This document shows positions 1 through 14,000 of a stretch of 64,000 nucleotides of DNA, in pieces (within the stretch, counting starts at the first letter, position 1; each line of letters starts with the position of its first letter). The stretch is taken from NCBI GenBank assembly GCA_022495995.1, contig JAFEMH010007470.1, forward strand, positions 24,444 through 88,443. Reading direction: 5' to 3'. The notes under the pieces are model-generated. The model searched no databases and had not been told where the DNA came from. It saw only the letters and a list, made by a program, of their open reading frames with translations. Source of the DNA: Adenophora triphylla var. japonica. Lineage: Eukaryota; Streptophyta; Magnoliopsida; Asterales; Campanulaceae. The position numbers and the translations under genes are program-made.

Positions 1-14
1 GGACGGAGGGAGTA
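1..14. mobile_element. Stowaway MITE terminus, cut by the window edge
   Basis: The first bases, GGACGGAGGGAGTA, are the terminal inverted repeat typical of Stowaway elements, ending in the TA target duplication. The rest of the element lies outside the window. Confidence 0.6.
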
Positions 15-59
15 TATTTTTTTTATTAATGACAGATAAAATGCCACTTAGGCAACATC

Positions 60-168
60 AATTGGCCTATAAATAGGCTAGCACATATCCTTAACAGGAT
101 TCGAATTCTCTATCTCCACTATAGAAGCTAATACCGGATACCACTAGAACTAAAGTTCTTTGGTAAGG
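60..168 (-). mobile_element. SINE-like tRNA-derived head
   Basis: On the minus strand this segment carries an A-box-like sequence (TAGTTCTAGTGG, 152-141) and, about 35 bp further on, a B-box-like sequence (GAATTCGAATCC, 108-97). That is the internal polymerase III promoter layout of a tRNA-derived SINE. No clear 3' tail or target duplication was found, so the limits are approximate. It lies in the intron downstream of BIG5 exon 17. Confidence 0.45.
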
Positions 169-197
169 AGGGAGTATGTATGTGTATATATATATAT

Positions 198-1350
198 GAA
201 AAAAATGAAAAAAATGAAAAAAAAGTACCCAACTGGACACTTTGTGCGAGTTTAGTAGCTTATGCCATTTTTGTTGCAAGAAAATACCTCAAATGATCAA
301 TTGTGAATTTGTGGTGGTCACTCGCGGTAACAACATCAATTTTTTCCGTTAAGTTGGTTATGCGATGTGAGTATGACTTTTTAGAGGGGTAAAACTGGAA
401 AGTTGATGCAAAATTATCCATACCCCTTCTACAAAAAAAAAAAAAAAAAAAACCTCCCCCATAGCAGCACCTCCTTCAACCTCCATCCCCGGCAGTTCAT
501 CACCACCACCAACATAGTTCCTCCCCTCCACCCAAACCACCAAACACTATACATAGCATCACCGGTTTACAGCAACTTCATCAATAAATTAGCCAAATCC
601 AAATGGGCCGCGAAACTGTAAATTTGCAACACAAATTGCAACACAAAGACAAAGATCTGAACTTTGACGGAAATTGAATTTGAGAATGAACAATCAAAAG
701 GGTATTAATAAATTAAGAAAAGAACAACTCAAAGATTTTTAATTCACAAGAAAAATCATGCAGAACGTCTGATTGAAATCGAACAAGAGAACAAGAGATT
801 AAGGAAAAAAACGGATCTGAGGAAATAGAAAATAGCAGCCGACCTAGAAGTGCCTGGTGCAGTGGCAACTGGCAATGAAGACCAGGTGAAGAAGATGAGG
901 AAGGAAAGTGGGTTTAAGATGTTGGGCAAAGGCTTGTAGAGCAGCGTTGGATTGGGATTATTTTTTATAATTTCTTGCTTGTCAATTTGGGGATGCAGCG
1001 GCATTTATCTCTGCTGTAAATTAAGTTGATTTGTAAGTTAGGGATCGAATCTTGGGGAGAGGATGATGGAATTAGGGGTTTTGTTAGGCGTGGTGGTTGT
1101 GTTGGTGGGGGAGGGGTGGCCATGGGAGGGGAAAAGAATGGAAGAAGATGAAGAGGGGTAGGGTATTTAAACTCTTACATCGGTTCCTATTTTACACCTC
1201 TAAAAAAGACACGCATGGCACATGACTAACTTAGCGGAAAAAAGTAGATGTCGTTAGCAGAAATTGAGGTATTTTTCTTGCAACAAAAATGACATAAGTT
1301 ACTAAACCCGCACAAAGTGTCCAATTGGTTTTATTTTGGTGCAATTTTTC
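198..1350. mobile_element. Non-autonomous TIR element, Mutator-like
   Basis: The ends form long inverted repeats. The segment at about 231-300 (CAACTGGACACTTTGTGCG and onward) matches the reverse complement of about 1330-1265 over roughly 70 bp, and both ends start with a GAAAAA-rich stretch. The interior encodes no transposase. It has an A-tract near 432-450 and low-complexity proline-rich reading frames that look non-functional. The flanks are TA-rich, so a target duplication cannot be read with confidence. Long TIRs without a transposase gene suggest a Mutator-like non-autonomous element. It lies in a BIG5 intron. Confidence 0.6.
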
Positions 1351-1489
1351 CTATATAATATATACTCCCTCCTTTTTCCATCATTTCCGATGGAGTCAAA
1401 ACTCACAATTTTTTGGCTTGGGAATATGATGGAATAAAGCAAAATGGCTCACTAAACTGTCTGCGCTTCTTTGTTATGAAGCAGTAGTT

Positions 1490-1650
1490 AGTCCATGCAA
1501 TTTTCGACGCAATTTTCATCATAGGTCATCCGGAAACAGTCTCTTTGTGCTTTAATACAAGGGCAAGGTTGCGTACATCCGACCCCCCCTTTACCCCACC
1601 ACAGGTGGGAGCCTTTGCGGCACTGGGGTAATATTGTTGTTTTTGTTGTA
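1490..1650 (+). mobile_element. Au-like SINE, 3' part
   Basis: The stretch contains GTTGCGTACATCCGACCC followed by a C-rich block, a GGTGGGAGCC block and GGCACTGGGG, and ends in TTGTTGTTTTTGTTG. This order resembles the body and (TTG)n tail of plant Au-type SINEs. The tRNA-like head is not convincing, so the copy is probably 5' truncated. Confidence 0.5.
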
Positions 1651-1657
1651 ATATATA

Positions 1658-1938
1658 CTTCATCCGTCCCACGTGAGTGGAGACTTATTTCCTTTTTCGT
1701 CTATCCCACCTCAATAGACTTCCCAAAATTGCAAAGTTTTTATATTATTTCTCCCACTCATTCTCTCTCATATTTTACTTTTATACTCACAACACCAATC
1801 AACTTACTATTTCTCCCCCTCATTCTCTCTCCTTTTTTCACACTCACAAACTCTTCCTCCCACTAATTCTCTCTCCTACTTTTCCTTAAATCTTGTGCCC
1901 AATTTTTTGTTCTCCACTCACGTGGGACAGAGGGAGTG
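1658..1938. mobile_element. Stowaway MITE (281 bp)
   Basis: Imperfect terminal inverted repeats of about 28 bp (CTTCATCCGTCCCACGTGAG at the left, the reverse complement of ...CACGTGGGACAGAGGGAGTG at the right) are flanked by TA. The interior is T- and CT-rich and non-coding. It lies in a BIG5 intron. Confidence 0.85.
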
Positions 1939-2092
1939 TATATATATATATATACACACACATATATTCAAATCTTAGGAAGCATAGTATATGATAATTT
2001 AGAAAATCCATGTCAAGATATGTCAAATTCTTGTTCTTTAGATGCTTGCATATGTGAAGATGCAAGTGAAGTTAAAAGTTTTAATCAGTCAC

Positions 2093-5000
2093 CTCTAAAA
2101 TGGCAGCTTCCATGGTAGATTTATGAGCCTTCAGCTTCTCAAAATTATGAGATAAATCGTTTTTGCCTTTTATATCCTCTGATTCTCGAGCTGATGGCTC
2201 TTCTTGGACATACTCTTTGCCTTTGCTCAGCTTTTCTGATTCTCGCCTTGACTTCTCCCAATCAACTAAAGATTTTATCACGTTCACAAGACACTGAAAA
2301 TGTCAAAGGAAGAAAGGTCATCCAGGTGAAATATCCTACCCTATGTGGAGCATACCAGTCTATAGAATGTATAAATAAATGAAGTACTAGAATACACACC
2401 CACATGGCTTATGGTGAATACCTCTAATCTCAACCATTCATTCTAAAGCCAACATCATATTGCGATAAATATGTTTGCTGATTATGTTCATCACCATTTA
2501 ATTTATTTATTTTTAATCTTGAGAAAATAATTTACAATCTAAATAGCTAGCCTCTTGTACTCTTTCTAGCTTAAACATTGCTCAATAAAGCTCCTACTCA
2601 TCATTGCTTTAGTCGACTAAAGAGTAAGTTATGAGTAGTGTAAATCCGCAATGAATGGAGCCTCATGCACTGGTTTGTCCTCTTCTTTTTTCCAGGTATA
2701 AATATACATATACACAAACCTGAAGTGCTGATCCCTTGATTGATCCGGTAGGAGATGCAGTTACTGTGCTTGGATCGACGCTTTGAGTCCCTTGAGCAAT
2801 TTTCGATAAAGTTGTAACCTGATGAGATAAAAGAAAAATGATGAGAATGAATCTCACACAATCAAAATAGATTCAGTTCTTGAAGTTGGAAGCACCACTA
2901 CATAGCGTATTAAGTAATACTCCCTCCATTCCGGAATGATAGTCCCACTTTTTTAGTGGTTAATTTAACTGAACATTGATTGATAATTTATGTTAATTAA
3001 ATTATCCCAATGTAAGTCTAAAAATTGCTATCAGCAAGTATTTGTAATGGTGCATCAATAACAAGTATTATAATTTCATGAAATACTTATTATTTCCTAA
3101 ACTTTTTTGTCAAAGTTCAATCAAATTAACTACTAACAAAGTGAGACTATCTTTTCGGGACGGAGGGAGTACCATTCTTTCAAAAAGATTAGGAGCCTCA
3201 AGATCACAATCATAGTTCACATATAGATCAACTAGCATTTGTGAATCCTTGCTAACTTTCTCTAGCATCCTGCAAAATTTATTTTGACAAATGGTTACTG
3301 GGCATATAAAACACTAAGCATATCCAAAAGTAAGAAATACAAACGTTCTCTTAAATTAGGAAGTAAAATCGGTGTAAGAAATATTGGACAGTCATTAGTA
3401 TACCATACCGAAGAACGCTTAATTTGAGAGTAAGAGGACAATCTGTGCCCTCCAAAGATCGTAAAACAATCAAGGGAAAGAATACCCCTATTTCACCCTG
3501 AAAATGATTGTTAGACCCACAAATAAGCAAGGGAAAAGAAGATGAAGACAAATAGACTACTTCCAGAAAGAAGAAAGATGATACGACAAAACTTGTCCCA
3601 TACTTTGAGACTCTCTCTAAATCGCAACATAAGTACTGAAAAGATTCCTGTTGCATACTGCAGAAAAAAAAAAGTGAAAACATTGAAGATTCAAGTAAGA
3701 TGTTGCATACAATTTTAAGGAAGACATAGATCAAACTAAAGGCACTCAACTATACCTGAAAAATGGTAGGGGATCGAGAAACTGATGCTCGCAATAAAGC
3801 ATATGAGAGGTAAGCTTTCACGGAGTCAATGAAATGGAAATTCTTCGTGAAAGAGTGGGTAACCCCCTCCAATAGACCCTGCAAAGCCATCAATTAAACA
3901 ATGTTTAAAAGATTGTATGGCGCCAAGATTGATAGAGAAACACAGAAATATTGAAAAGTAATATGCCAACAGTTTTAAGGCTTTGTTGTTGTTGTTGTAA
4001 TATGCGTACAGTTTCTAAAGGACCATTGGGGAAGATAGGATCCATCGATCCTGTAACAGGTGAGCCCAAACCTAGAGAGCAGACTTCTATGCAATCTAAG
4101 TTTGGTTGCAGATCTTGGGTCACGATAAACGTCCCTCTCAGAAAAGACTAGAGGAATCATAAACACTTCTGCATACCAAAATGTCCAACCTTAATGAATG
4201 TTCCTTCATCTCACATGATAACTGCCTCGTAATCTCCTCTTGCTGTTTCTAACACTATAAACTACTGGCCATTCGGAGAAATTATAGGGAGAACCTAAAC
4301 AGAACACTTTATAAGAAGCCTAATCGGTAATTTCATTTCAAATCCTAGGTAAACGTCTTACCAACCAGAAATGACTGCTGTTAACAGTTCTCAGTACAAA
4401 GATGTCAACCTTGATGAATAAAACTTAAGTCTCATAAAAACTACCTTAGATTCCTCCAACTGCAGGAAAGAGATGTAGTAATGTTTGTAATAAGGGAAAA
4501 CAGGGAGGGAGAAAAAGTACGCAGATGCTCATCTGACCGCTGGATAAGAAATCGAAGAGGCAGGCAAAAGAGATAAGAGAGAAAAGAAAGAGCACAGCTG
4601 ATTGTGATAAGCTGCATCATACAGCTTAATCGGTTTTTAACTTCTTACTAATACAAGACAAAAGATATCATTATCTCAGACATGGGTAAGAATGATGAGA
4701 TATGGAAAGTGGAGTGATCATAGCTCTGATCAACTGAATCTTTACTATGGGAATGTCAAAGCGGAGGGAGTAGAGAGAGGATATGTGCCTGCATATCCAA
4801 ACTGTAAATGTGCTTGCGTGATAAGAGTAAGTTGCATATGTGTATTCAAGTTGCATACATGTAACCATGCTTCACGGATTAAGGGAGTCCAATCTTTAAC
4901 ACGCGAGAGAAAATTCTGTTATTGAGGTAGCCTCAGGCTTCTTAAGATCTGCACATTATCCAAAATCTAGTATATGCCTATGTTCGAAGATGGCATTGGA

Positions 5001-8000
5001 TATGGGAGGTTGGAGCACTTTATAAAACCAAAGGGTAACAAATTGCAGCCAAGACAAGCCATATGGTAGATAACCCCCAAAAATAAAATCACCAAAGTAG
5101 CCTACAGCAACCAAAAACAACCACTAAGGACACATGAATTAGCCAGAAGATAACCTGTAGAAGCTCTAGAGATAAGATCCGTGTCTTGGTAGTTACTTCA
5201 TCATTATCTTCCTTCATACCCATCTGCGAACATATTCAACATTTAGGACGCCATGCTCTAAAAGCAAGTAATCTTAAACAACGATTGGTAAGAAGAAAGC
5301 AAACCTTGCAGAGGGTTCGGAAAAGGAGCAATGCATCACGTTGTCCGGTGCTCATGCTCTCGAGGTCAATTCCTCTTAAGAATTTACAGTTGCAAGCACC
5401 CAGCAAATATACAAGTTCAGAGGGTATCTTCACAAGTTATGACAGTAAAGTTTCCATAATAGTGGTATATCCATACCTTGTGATCTTTTCACCATCTTCA
5501 AGATTCACAGCCTTGTCAAGAACAGCTTCCAGGCCCTATACGACAGTAATAAGTAGGTTATATAAGTAAGAGATCATAACCAAGCGCCACAGGCCCACAA
5601 CAGTGAAGGAAAGCCTTGTAAATAATTGTCTATGCTAAAATATGAAAAGAACAGAAAAAAAAGATACAAAAGGCCATTCCATTGGGGCTTCCTTCCACTA
5701 AAAGATCACAAAATGAAAGAAAAGAGAGGTGTCACTTTCATATATATGGCATGAAGACAACAAGCAATTAAGAACCTTTATATCAGCCCCACCGGCAAGA
5801 TTCTGAAGTTCTTCAAGCGAAGCAAGAGATGTATCTTTGACTTGACTCACAGAAATTGCATCTCCTAGCGTCGATCCTTCACCTTTCATGTCACCTGAAG
5901 ACTCCTCAACCTTTGTGGCTTGACTATTTTCTTTATTCGAAGCTTCGCCATGTGAAGTAGATACCTAAAAATGCAAAGCAGGTCATGTGAAGTAGATACC
6001 TAAAAATGCAAAGCAGGTCTATTTAGAATAAGGGGGCAACTTATTTCATCGTAGTGAATTGGGAAAGAAGCAAAAACAGCTGAAGAAGAGTTCAGGATTT
6101 CAAACCAAATCAGTTTCCATTCTCCTGAATACGATGCTGATCATTTGAGTCAACATTGCCTTTGACGTGGCTTGGTTTATAGCACTTTTGCTACGCACAG
6201 AAATTAGATCAAATCACTTCTAATTGTCCATATGGAAAAAAAAAACACTTTACTCAAATTACACTTTACCTGTTCAGAGCAATATTATAGCACACTCTGA
6301 TTACTCCAAGCAAAGGTTCCCCATGAACTGCATCCAAGTGCATCAAAAGTACCAAGATAATATGTTAAGTAAACAGGGATCCTTTAAATAAATAAAAGAG
6401 AACTCAAAATGAATGCTCCCTTTGTCCCAAAAAAATATCTCAATAATGGTGCTTCACTTTATTGTACATTGGTGAAATTGGACAAATATATGAAATGGGG
6501 GCACTTGTATAGGACAAACCAAAATGAAAAGTGAGACTATTTTGGGGGGATGGAGGGAGTATAATAGCAAGTAGCCTTCTACAAATCTATATGGCACCCA
6601 TGATCCCACCCACCCAACGGCAAAATGACAACGAACGGGAATTGTTATTGCCATTGTTGGCAGATAGATTACATGACAACATACCCACGCCCTTCCATAC
6701 ACAATTCTCAGCATGAAAATCAATTTCGGGGGACGATATATTTTTAAAATATCACATAAACTTAGATAAACAAATGTATGCCGCTATATTGAACAAAATT
6801 ATCTCTGCGGAGCTTATTTTAACTTCTCATAGAATTTTGTAAAACTATATGAACTAAACGTCCATCTGAGTTTTGCCATCTTGGGGTTCAAAGGCCAACA
6901 AAACAAAACAAACACGTCTTCTGGAGACAGCAATCATTTTCAAATTAATATGCATATTTTCACTGTATAAATATAAAGATAAATAGGTATGTATATTTAC
7001 ATACATATATATATTTACCAAATAATATGTAGATATATATACTTGCAATTTAAACTCACTTCCAATGCATCCCAATTGAAGAGTAACACATTCCTTTTTT
7101 ATTTTCCCCCAAGTGAACAGGCACTTTCCCATGAGGACACACTTGGCGCATAGGAATGGGTATATGGGAATAGGCTTACCCATTACTTAGTAATGGATAA
7201 GTGAAACTCACCCCTAATGTTGGGGTGGGATTAGGATACCCATGGATAGCAGATATTTGATACCTATAGGAAACAAATAACTAAACCTTTATTCATTGTA
7301 ATATATACACAAAACAAAGGTATATATTACATGAGAATAAAATACCCATTCCCGCGCCTAGATTCACATGTACCAACGAGCCCTTAGCGTGATCTTATCA
7401 ACCTCTTTGTGTCTCCAATTAGATTTTGAAAAATCGTATGATAGAATTAATTGGAGTTTCTTAGATTGGGCTATGGAGAAGAAGAAGTGTTTGGGCTTAG
7501 ATGGCAACGTTGGATTCGTGGATGCTTGTCTTCCACGTCATTAGCAATTATTAGAATGGAGAGCCCGAGGACTAGTTTAGGACATCTCAAGGACTTAGGC
7601 AGGAAAGATCCAATGTCTCTGTTTCTTTTCACCTTAGGTAGATGTTTTGAGTTGCTTGATTTCGAGAGGCGAGGAGAGGGGTCATATTGACGGGTGCTCA
7701 GTGGGTAGAGACGAGGTTCGGATTTATCATCTTCAATATGTGGATGACACCATTCTTCTCTTATCCGAGGGTTTGTGGGGGATTTACAAATTTTCTTACC
7801 ATTTTGCAAATCTTTGAGCATGTTTTGGGGCTTAAGGTTAATCTGTTTAAGTGTAGGTTCAGGATAAATCTAGAAGCGCGTGTGGTGGGTGGGTATGCAT
7901 TGATTGGGTGCTCTATTAAGGATTGGCCTTTCACTTATTGAGGCCTACTGTAGGGGGGAATCCTAGAGCGGAGAGATTATGGAACCTGGTAATGGAGAAA

Positions 8001-11000
8001 ATCTCTAAGCGTTTGGCCGGCATGAAGAGGGAGTTCTTCTCTTTACAAAGATATTCTTATCTAGTATCCCTATCAATTATCTCCCCGATTAAAGTTCTAG
8101 TTCAGGTAGCCAAAAGGACTAAGGGTCTCATGCGTCATTTTCTGTGGGTTGGAGCTAGAGATGGGCCCAAGGACCACCTAGTGGCTTGGGAGAAGGTTAG
8201 TCGGCCTAAGGACAAATGGGGTCTTAGACTCGCAAACTTGGGCGATAATTCTTGAATTGCCAAAATTCGTTTTTGTCTACTGTACTTTGGATGGAGGCAC
8301 TTTAACTTTTACCATTGTACTTTTTTATTAACATAAATACCACTATACTAATTTTAACTCTCCTCCACAACCCCAAAAAGTTAACCACGTTAGTTTTTAA
8401 TGGATGGTAAACTTTAATTTTTTACACTTCCACCCTTAAACTTTTTGCTTATTAGGCATTAATTGTTGTGATTGTTCCTAATGTGAAAATTTCGATTGAA
8501 TGGAGGGGTGAAAATGTAAGCATTAATTTTCTTGATCAATTATCTCCCCCCATTAACCCACCAACACAACAACCAGCAACTGACAAAAAAAAAAAATTAT
8601 CTCCCCCCATTAACCCACAAACACAACAACCAGCAACTGACAAAAAAATAAATCAACACCAACCCCATACTCAACACCGCTGCAACCACCACCATGACAC
8701 CATCATCACCACGCCACCGCCACCGCCACCGCCACCAATATCATCACACCACTTGCAATATCAGGTTCTTTTAAGTTTTAACATTAAGCACATATTTCGC
8801 ATAAATCCAAATGCAAAAAATAAAAGAAATCAATCCATCTTCAAAGGCCAAGCGACAAACCACCGCCACCTTCATCATTTTTCTTTAAAAAAAATACTCT
8901 ACACAATATCACAATCACAGATCTGTCAAAAAAATTCAACCGAGATAATAAACAATCAAATCTTTCATGATTTGAATTCGAAGTGAAGACCCATAGATTG
9001 CAAAACCAAGTTAATCTTCCAGCTTCACATTGAACCCAGGAGCAATCAACCATTTACGTTCCCCTAAATCGAACCATAGCTTCCATCACTCATTATAGTA
9101 AGGTAGAAGGTTGCGGCCAGAGAAGAAGAAGAGAGATGAGAGCGGATGATGAGAGATAAGATTAGAGATGGTGGAAGGGGGGAAGAGGGAGGTCGGTGGG
9201 GGAGGAGAAAGGGCTTGGAGAAGATGTTAAGTTGTTTTTCTTTTTCTTTCCGGATCGATATTTAGGGGGGTAATTTGAGGGTTTAATTTGTTTTTCTAAC
9301 CCCTTTGTATTTGAAAGAAATATATTTAGGTGCACTAGTTTAATCATTGCACACATTTACCCCTTTATACTTCCATGTCAACAATATTACTACCTCCGTC
9401 CCACCTCAATTGGTCCACTTTCCTTTTTGGGACGTCCCACCTCAATTGATCCATTCCTTAAATGGAAAGTTTTTCATATATTTATACCCTTATCATCTCT
9501 ATATATTTACAAAAAAACCATTCATTATACCCACTTTAACTTACTATTCCTCCCACTCATTCTCTCTCCTATTAAATATTTTTAACTTTTACATTCTCTC
9601 TCCTATTCCCTACCACACATTTAACTTTTACATTCTCTCTCCTCTAATTTCTACCCACTTTAATATTTTTTTCTTAAAAACCGTGTCCCACCTCAATGGA
9701 CCAATTGAGGTGGGACGGAGGGAGTAGTATTTAATTCTTAAAAGTTTAGGGGTAATAGTGTAAAAATTAAAGCTCTCCATCCATAAACTAATGGGGTTAA
9801 CTTTTGGGGCTGGGGAGGAGAGTTAAAATTAGTACAATGGTATTTATGCTAATAAAAAAGTATAATGGTTAAAGTGAAAGTGCCCCCAAAGTTCAGTGGA
9901 CAAAAACAAATTTTGGCCTTCTTGAATTGGTAATAATTCTTCATATGTTTCTTGTCATAGGTTGTTTTGCATACCCGCTGAAATGCTCATACTTCTAAGT
10001 TTATTGTTCAAGATAAAAATAACTTCTCGTGGAGTTTGCATTTGATATATATTTGAATGATCCAAAGCAAATTTGCAGCCAACTATTTCAGCGTAAGGGC
10101 AATGCTAGAGATAGGGGAAGAGCATGGACATCACGTATTAAGAAAGATGATGGGTTGTGGTTATACAGATAATCTTGCTTCGGGCTTGCAATTGGATGGT
10201 GATTATGTAGTAACACCAGTTAGTCATGACAAGCATATAGTTTAGTTGAGTGGTTTTGAGTGGGTGGGACCGAGTATATGCTTTCAATCTACTTTTCTAA
10301 ACTAGAAAATGAATTGTTCCCTCAAAAAAGATAAATGATGTGAGAATATCAGTCAAACTGAGCCACATTCATTTCTTAATCTCACTTAGCATAACCGGAA
10401 AAAAAAACACTTAAAAGAGACTTAAGTTTGTAATTTCAAAAAGCAATACCCTTAACCATTGTGTCTTACCTCTGAACTTGTTGGATGCCACAGCGGTAAG
10501 AAGCACTTTCAACACCTGTAGTGTAGTGCTGCATGCAATTTGGACAGAGTCAACAAATGAAAAACACTTCTAAGAGAAATTTTACCACCACAAACAAGCA
10601 GATACCTATCTGGTGACGAATTATCAACACAACCGCATACCATGTTCAGTATGTCCGTGAACAGAGGAGCATTTTTACCACTTTCTAGACCAGGATCACC
10701 CTCTAAATGATCATATGCAATGAGTTTCTGCATATGAGCAAGTCAGCATTTTTACATTTCAAATACTTGCATCAGAAGATTCACAAGGCCTCTTATGCAA
10801 TAAAGCATTCTTTCCAAATTAAACAGTGTGACCTGGGAAGAAGCTTAAACTTCCACATTTGTAAAGAAAGAACAAACACAGTTAAGACGTACATGTAGGC
10901 AATCCAACGCAAGCTCTATGACTTTTGCGTTCTTAGTCTCAAATGCCAGACGCAGTGGATTCAAGACAAGTTCTGCCTGAGGTCCTTCTAGTGTATGCCC

Positions 11001-14000
11001 AGCAGTTGCTAAGGTAGTTGTAATAGTTCTGTGTGTGCCAACTTGCATGCTAATATGTTCAGCCTCCTCAGCATTCTGCAGTACTGGAGGTGACAAGCCA
11101 GGGTCCAGTTCGGTGCTTGGAACTCCAGTCTCTGGCAAACTAGAAAATAAAAAATCCCTAAGAAATTGTATTAAGTTGTTTTACAGAGAAGAACTGCAAA
11201 ACATAAAGACAACCACACACCAAAGAGTGACATGCCCTTATAATGAAGAGGTCTTCGTCTGAAACAAATCTAAGATTAACAACCCAACAAACAAATTTCA
11301 TTGAACAAGCCTGCATGATAGTATCATAACCAAATATATTTAATGTAGCGAAATTTGCATTCCTAAACATAATAGCATTCATCACCAATAGTTATCAGAC
11401 AACTACAAATAAAATGATTGAGACAACCAAAACATTTTACTAACAATGATATAGAGTCCTAGCTGGGAGAGCATTGCAAGAGTTAAATAGTAAAACCCTT
11501 GTGATATTTACAAATTTATCAATGAATCAAGGGACAATCTAGAAGGACCATTACTTGTACACTGTACAGATACGGAGTACATCCAGCACCAAACTGAGGG
11601 GTAGTGAAAGCAGTCGAGTCAAATGCAAAAGCTAATATCGTACAAAACAAAATAGAGGAAGACTATAACATGCATGTGGGCTTAGAATAGAGAACAACTC
11701 ATTCCACAACATCTCTTGAGACAGACACGGAGTGTTCATGCTTAACCACAGGTCTCGGGTTCGAACCCCAGGGAATGCAGCAGTGTTAAAACATGGTCGA
11801 GAGAGCTTTGCTACCCTTGTAGTCCTACCCGGCTTGACACAGATTAGTCAGCACTCAATGTGGTGACCGGATACCGGTGGTTCAGACCGCAAAAGCAACC
11901 CTTTCTGATACATTTATCTTTCTTTTATATATATATACTCCCTCCGTCCCGCCCGAAAGGGCACAAATTTCCTTTTTGGGCGTCCCATTTGAAAGGGCAC
12001 AACTCAAAAATGGAAAGTTTTTTATTACTTCTTTATTTGTGGGACCCACTTGTCATACTCTCACAATAAATATCCACTAACTATTTCCTATTCCACTTTC
12101 TCTTTCCTACATCACCTTTCACTCACAACATTTATTTCACTATACACTTTTTCTCTTTCCTACATCACTTTTCTTAATTTCCGTGCAAGGACACAAAAAT
12201 GCCCTTTCGGGCGGGACGGAGGGAGTATATATATGGAGAGAGAGAGAGAGAGAATTTTGATGCATTAATATTTCCCATATAATTTCAAAGTCTGAAGCCC
12301 AACCATAGCAGATGTTGATGTACCACAATATTTTTTTTGATAGATGTACCACAATATACAATAGAAATAGGATACAAACTTAACCAACGGCAAAAACCTT
12401 TTAAGGATATGTCCATGGACATGTGGGTTATGTACAATAATCAAAGTGAATTTCATAACCATCTCTTCTTACACTGTTCAGTTGCATAGAGGGTATGGTG
12501 TGAGCTGTTATCGATTTCGGGGGAGAGCTGTTATCGGTTTCGAGGGAGAGCTGTTATCAGGATTGTGGGCTTTGGAAAGGCTAAAGATGCTGGAAATTTA
12601 TGATAATGGAGTTCTCATAACGTTTTGGCGTATTCGGATGCAATGAAATTCTAGAATCTTCCGGAATAGACTGCTATCTTTTTTACTTCTTAAGGAGAGG
12701 ATTGTGTTCCTTGCTTCTTTGTGGGCCCTTTGCTTTGTGCGCCTTTAGATGTTTATGTGACAAACTTGTGTCGGGATGGAAGAGCAACCATACATTAATT
12801 TGGGCCTTGCATCTTGTTAGCTTTGCAGTCGACTAAAACTGTTTTGCTATTTTTCTAACTTTTTTCCTTCACTGTTATTTTGTTGTTCTTGTAGGTCAAA
12901 GGACAGCTCTGATCAGTGTACTTTCTCTTCTTTCTACTCTTCCACGTTTTAAAGTTTGACTTTTTAATTTTGCACTTTTACGCCTTTGTATTTCTTATGA
13001 TTTATATTAAAGTTGTAAAAAATAAATACAATATACAAGAAACTATCATATTTTGAACATGAAAGAAAAAAATTGAGCAAAAAGAAGATATTTATAGCTT
13101 AAGTATAGAAAGTGGACTTTTTAAATGGAACTTCCAAAAAAGGAATAGTGGACTATTAACATGGAATGGGGGAGCAACAAATTTTTTCTTCCATCAAAAG
13201 GAAAAATTGGCTTGTCTCTTGTCTGATTTGTTCATGAATCATTAAAGTTAGATATAGTGTTTGATGGATGTTGGCCATAGCTAGTTGATTTCGGGTCCTT
13301 TTGGTTGCATTTTGTACAACTTAAGTTGTTTCTATTGGTCTTTGAGGTATACTTTCACCGAGGGAAAACGACAAGGAAGAGTGGAAGACAAACGCTTTTT
13401 ATTAGTTCTGTGATTTTTGAAGCATTCTCAGATCTTCATATAGGAGATCATTAATGTCATATTATTTTCATGAGGTTCTGTGATTCAATCTACTTCTTTG
13501 GCTTCCCTAGCCTCCATCAGCTGGATTCCTTCTCTCTATCTATTGCCTTTTTTTATAATTTTAGCATGTCAAAAAATTAAGATCCACCATACAAGAGAGA
13601 GAGATTGAAAGAGAGAGAGAGAGAGAGAGAGGATCCAAAGCATTACATGAAACTATTGAACGAAACCAAACAAAGGAAAGATGTAAGTATATATCAATCA
13701 TCAATATATGCACCTCTTATCACCACCTATAGATGTTGATGGATTAGTCTCACTGGATCCCGAATTTTGTTGGTCCTCTTTTGCCTTGTCTACAGGAAAG
13801 AGAAACCAGAAGAAATCATTATCCTTGAAACCACTGAAATCATTAGTAAGCAAAAGTATGTACAAATTTCTAGGTAATAACTAAAAGGACTTCAAGGGAC
13901 AAGTGGAAAGAGCAATTTTCTTGACACAAAATGAATACTTTGCAGTAACACTCAAGTTCCTTGCTCACACGATTATCTCATCGCTTTCCATGCAAACCAG

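Noticed and set aside
403..1004. Short proline/serine-rich frames on both strands within the first TIR element
   Set aside because: Low complexity, no splice context and no family resemblance; likely spurious.
2601..2861. Alternative minus-strand frames over BIG5 exon 16
   Set aside because: The exon itself (2818-2720) is explained by conserved phase and GT-AG borders; the longer frames read into introns.
8468..8986. 172-codon frame rich in His, Pro and Thr
   Set aside because: Composed mainly of CCA/CAC repeats and a local duplication inside a non-autonomous element; no domain recognised.
9347..9727. 126-codon frame rich in Phe, Tyr, Ile and Ser
   Set aside because: Lies entirely within a Stowaway MITE and its CT-rich tandem units.
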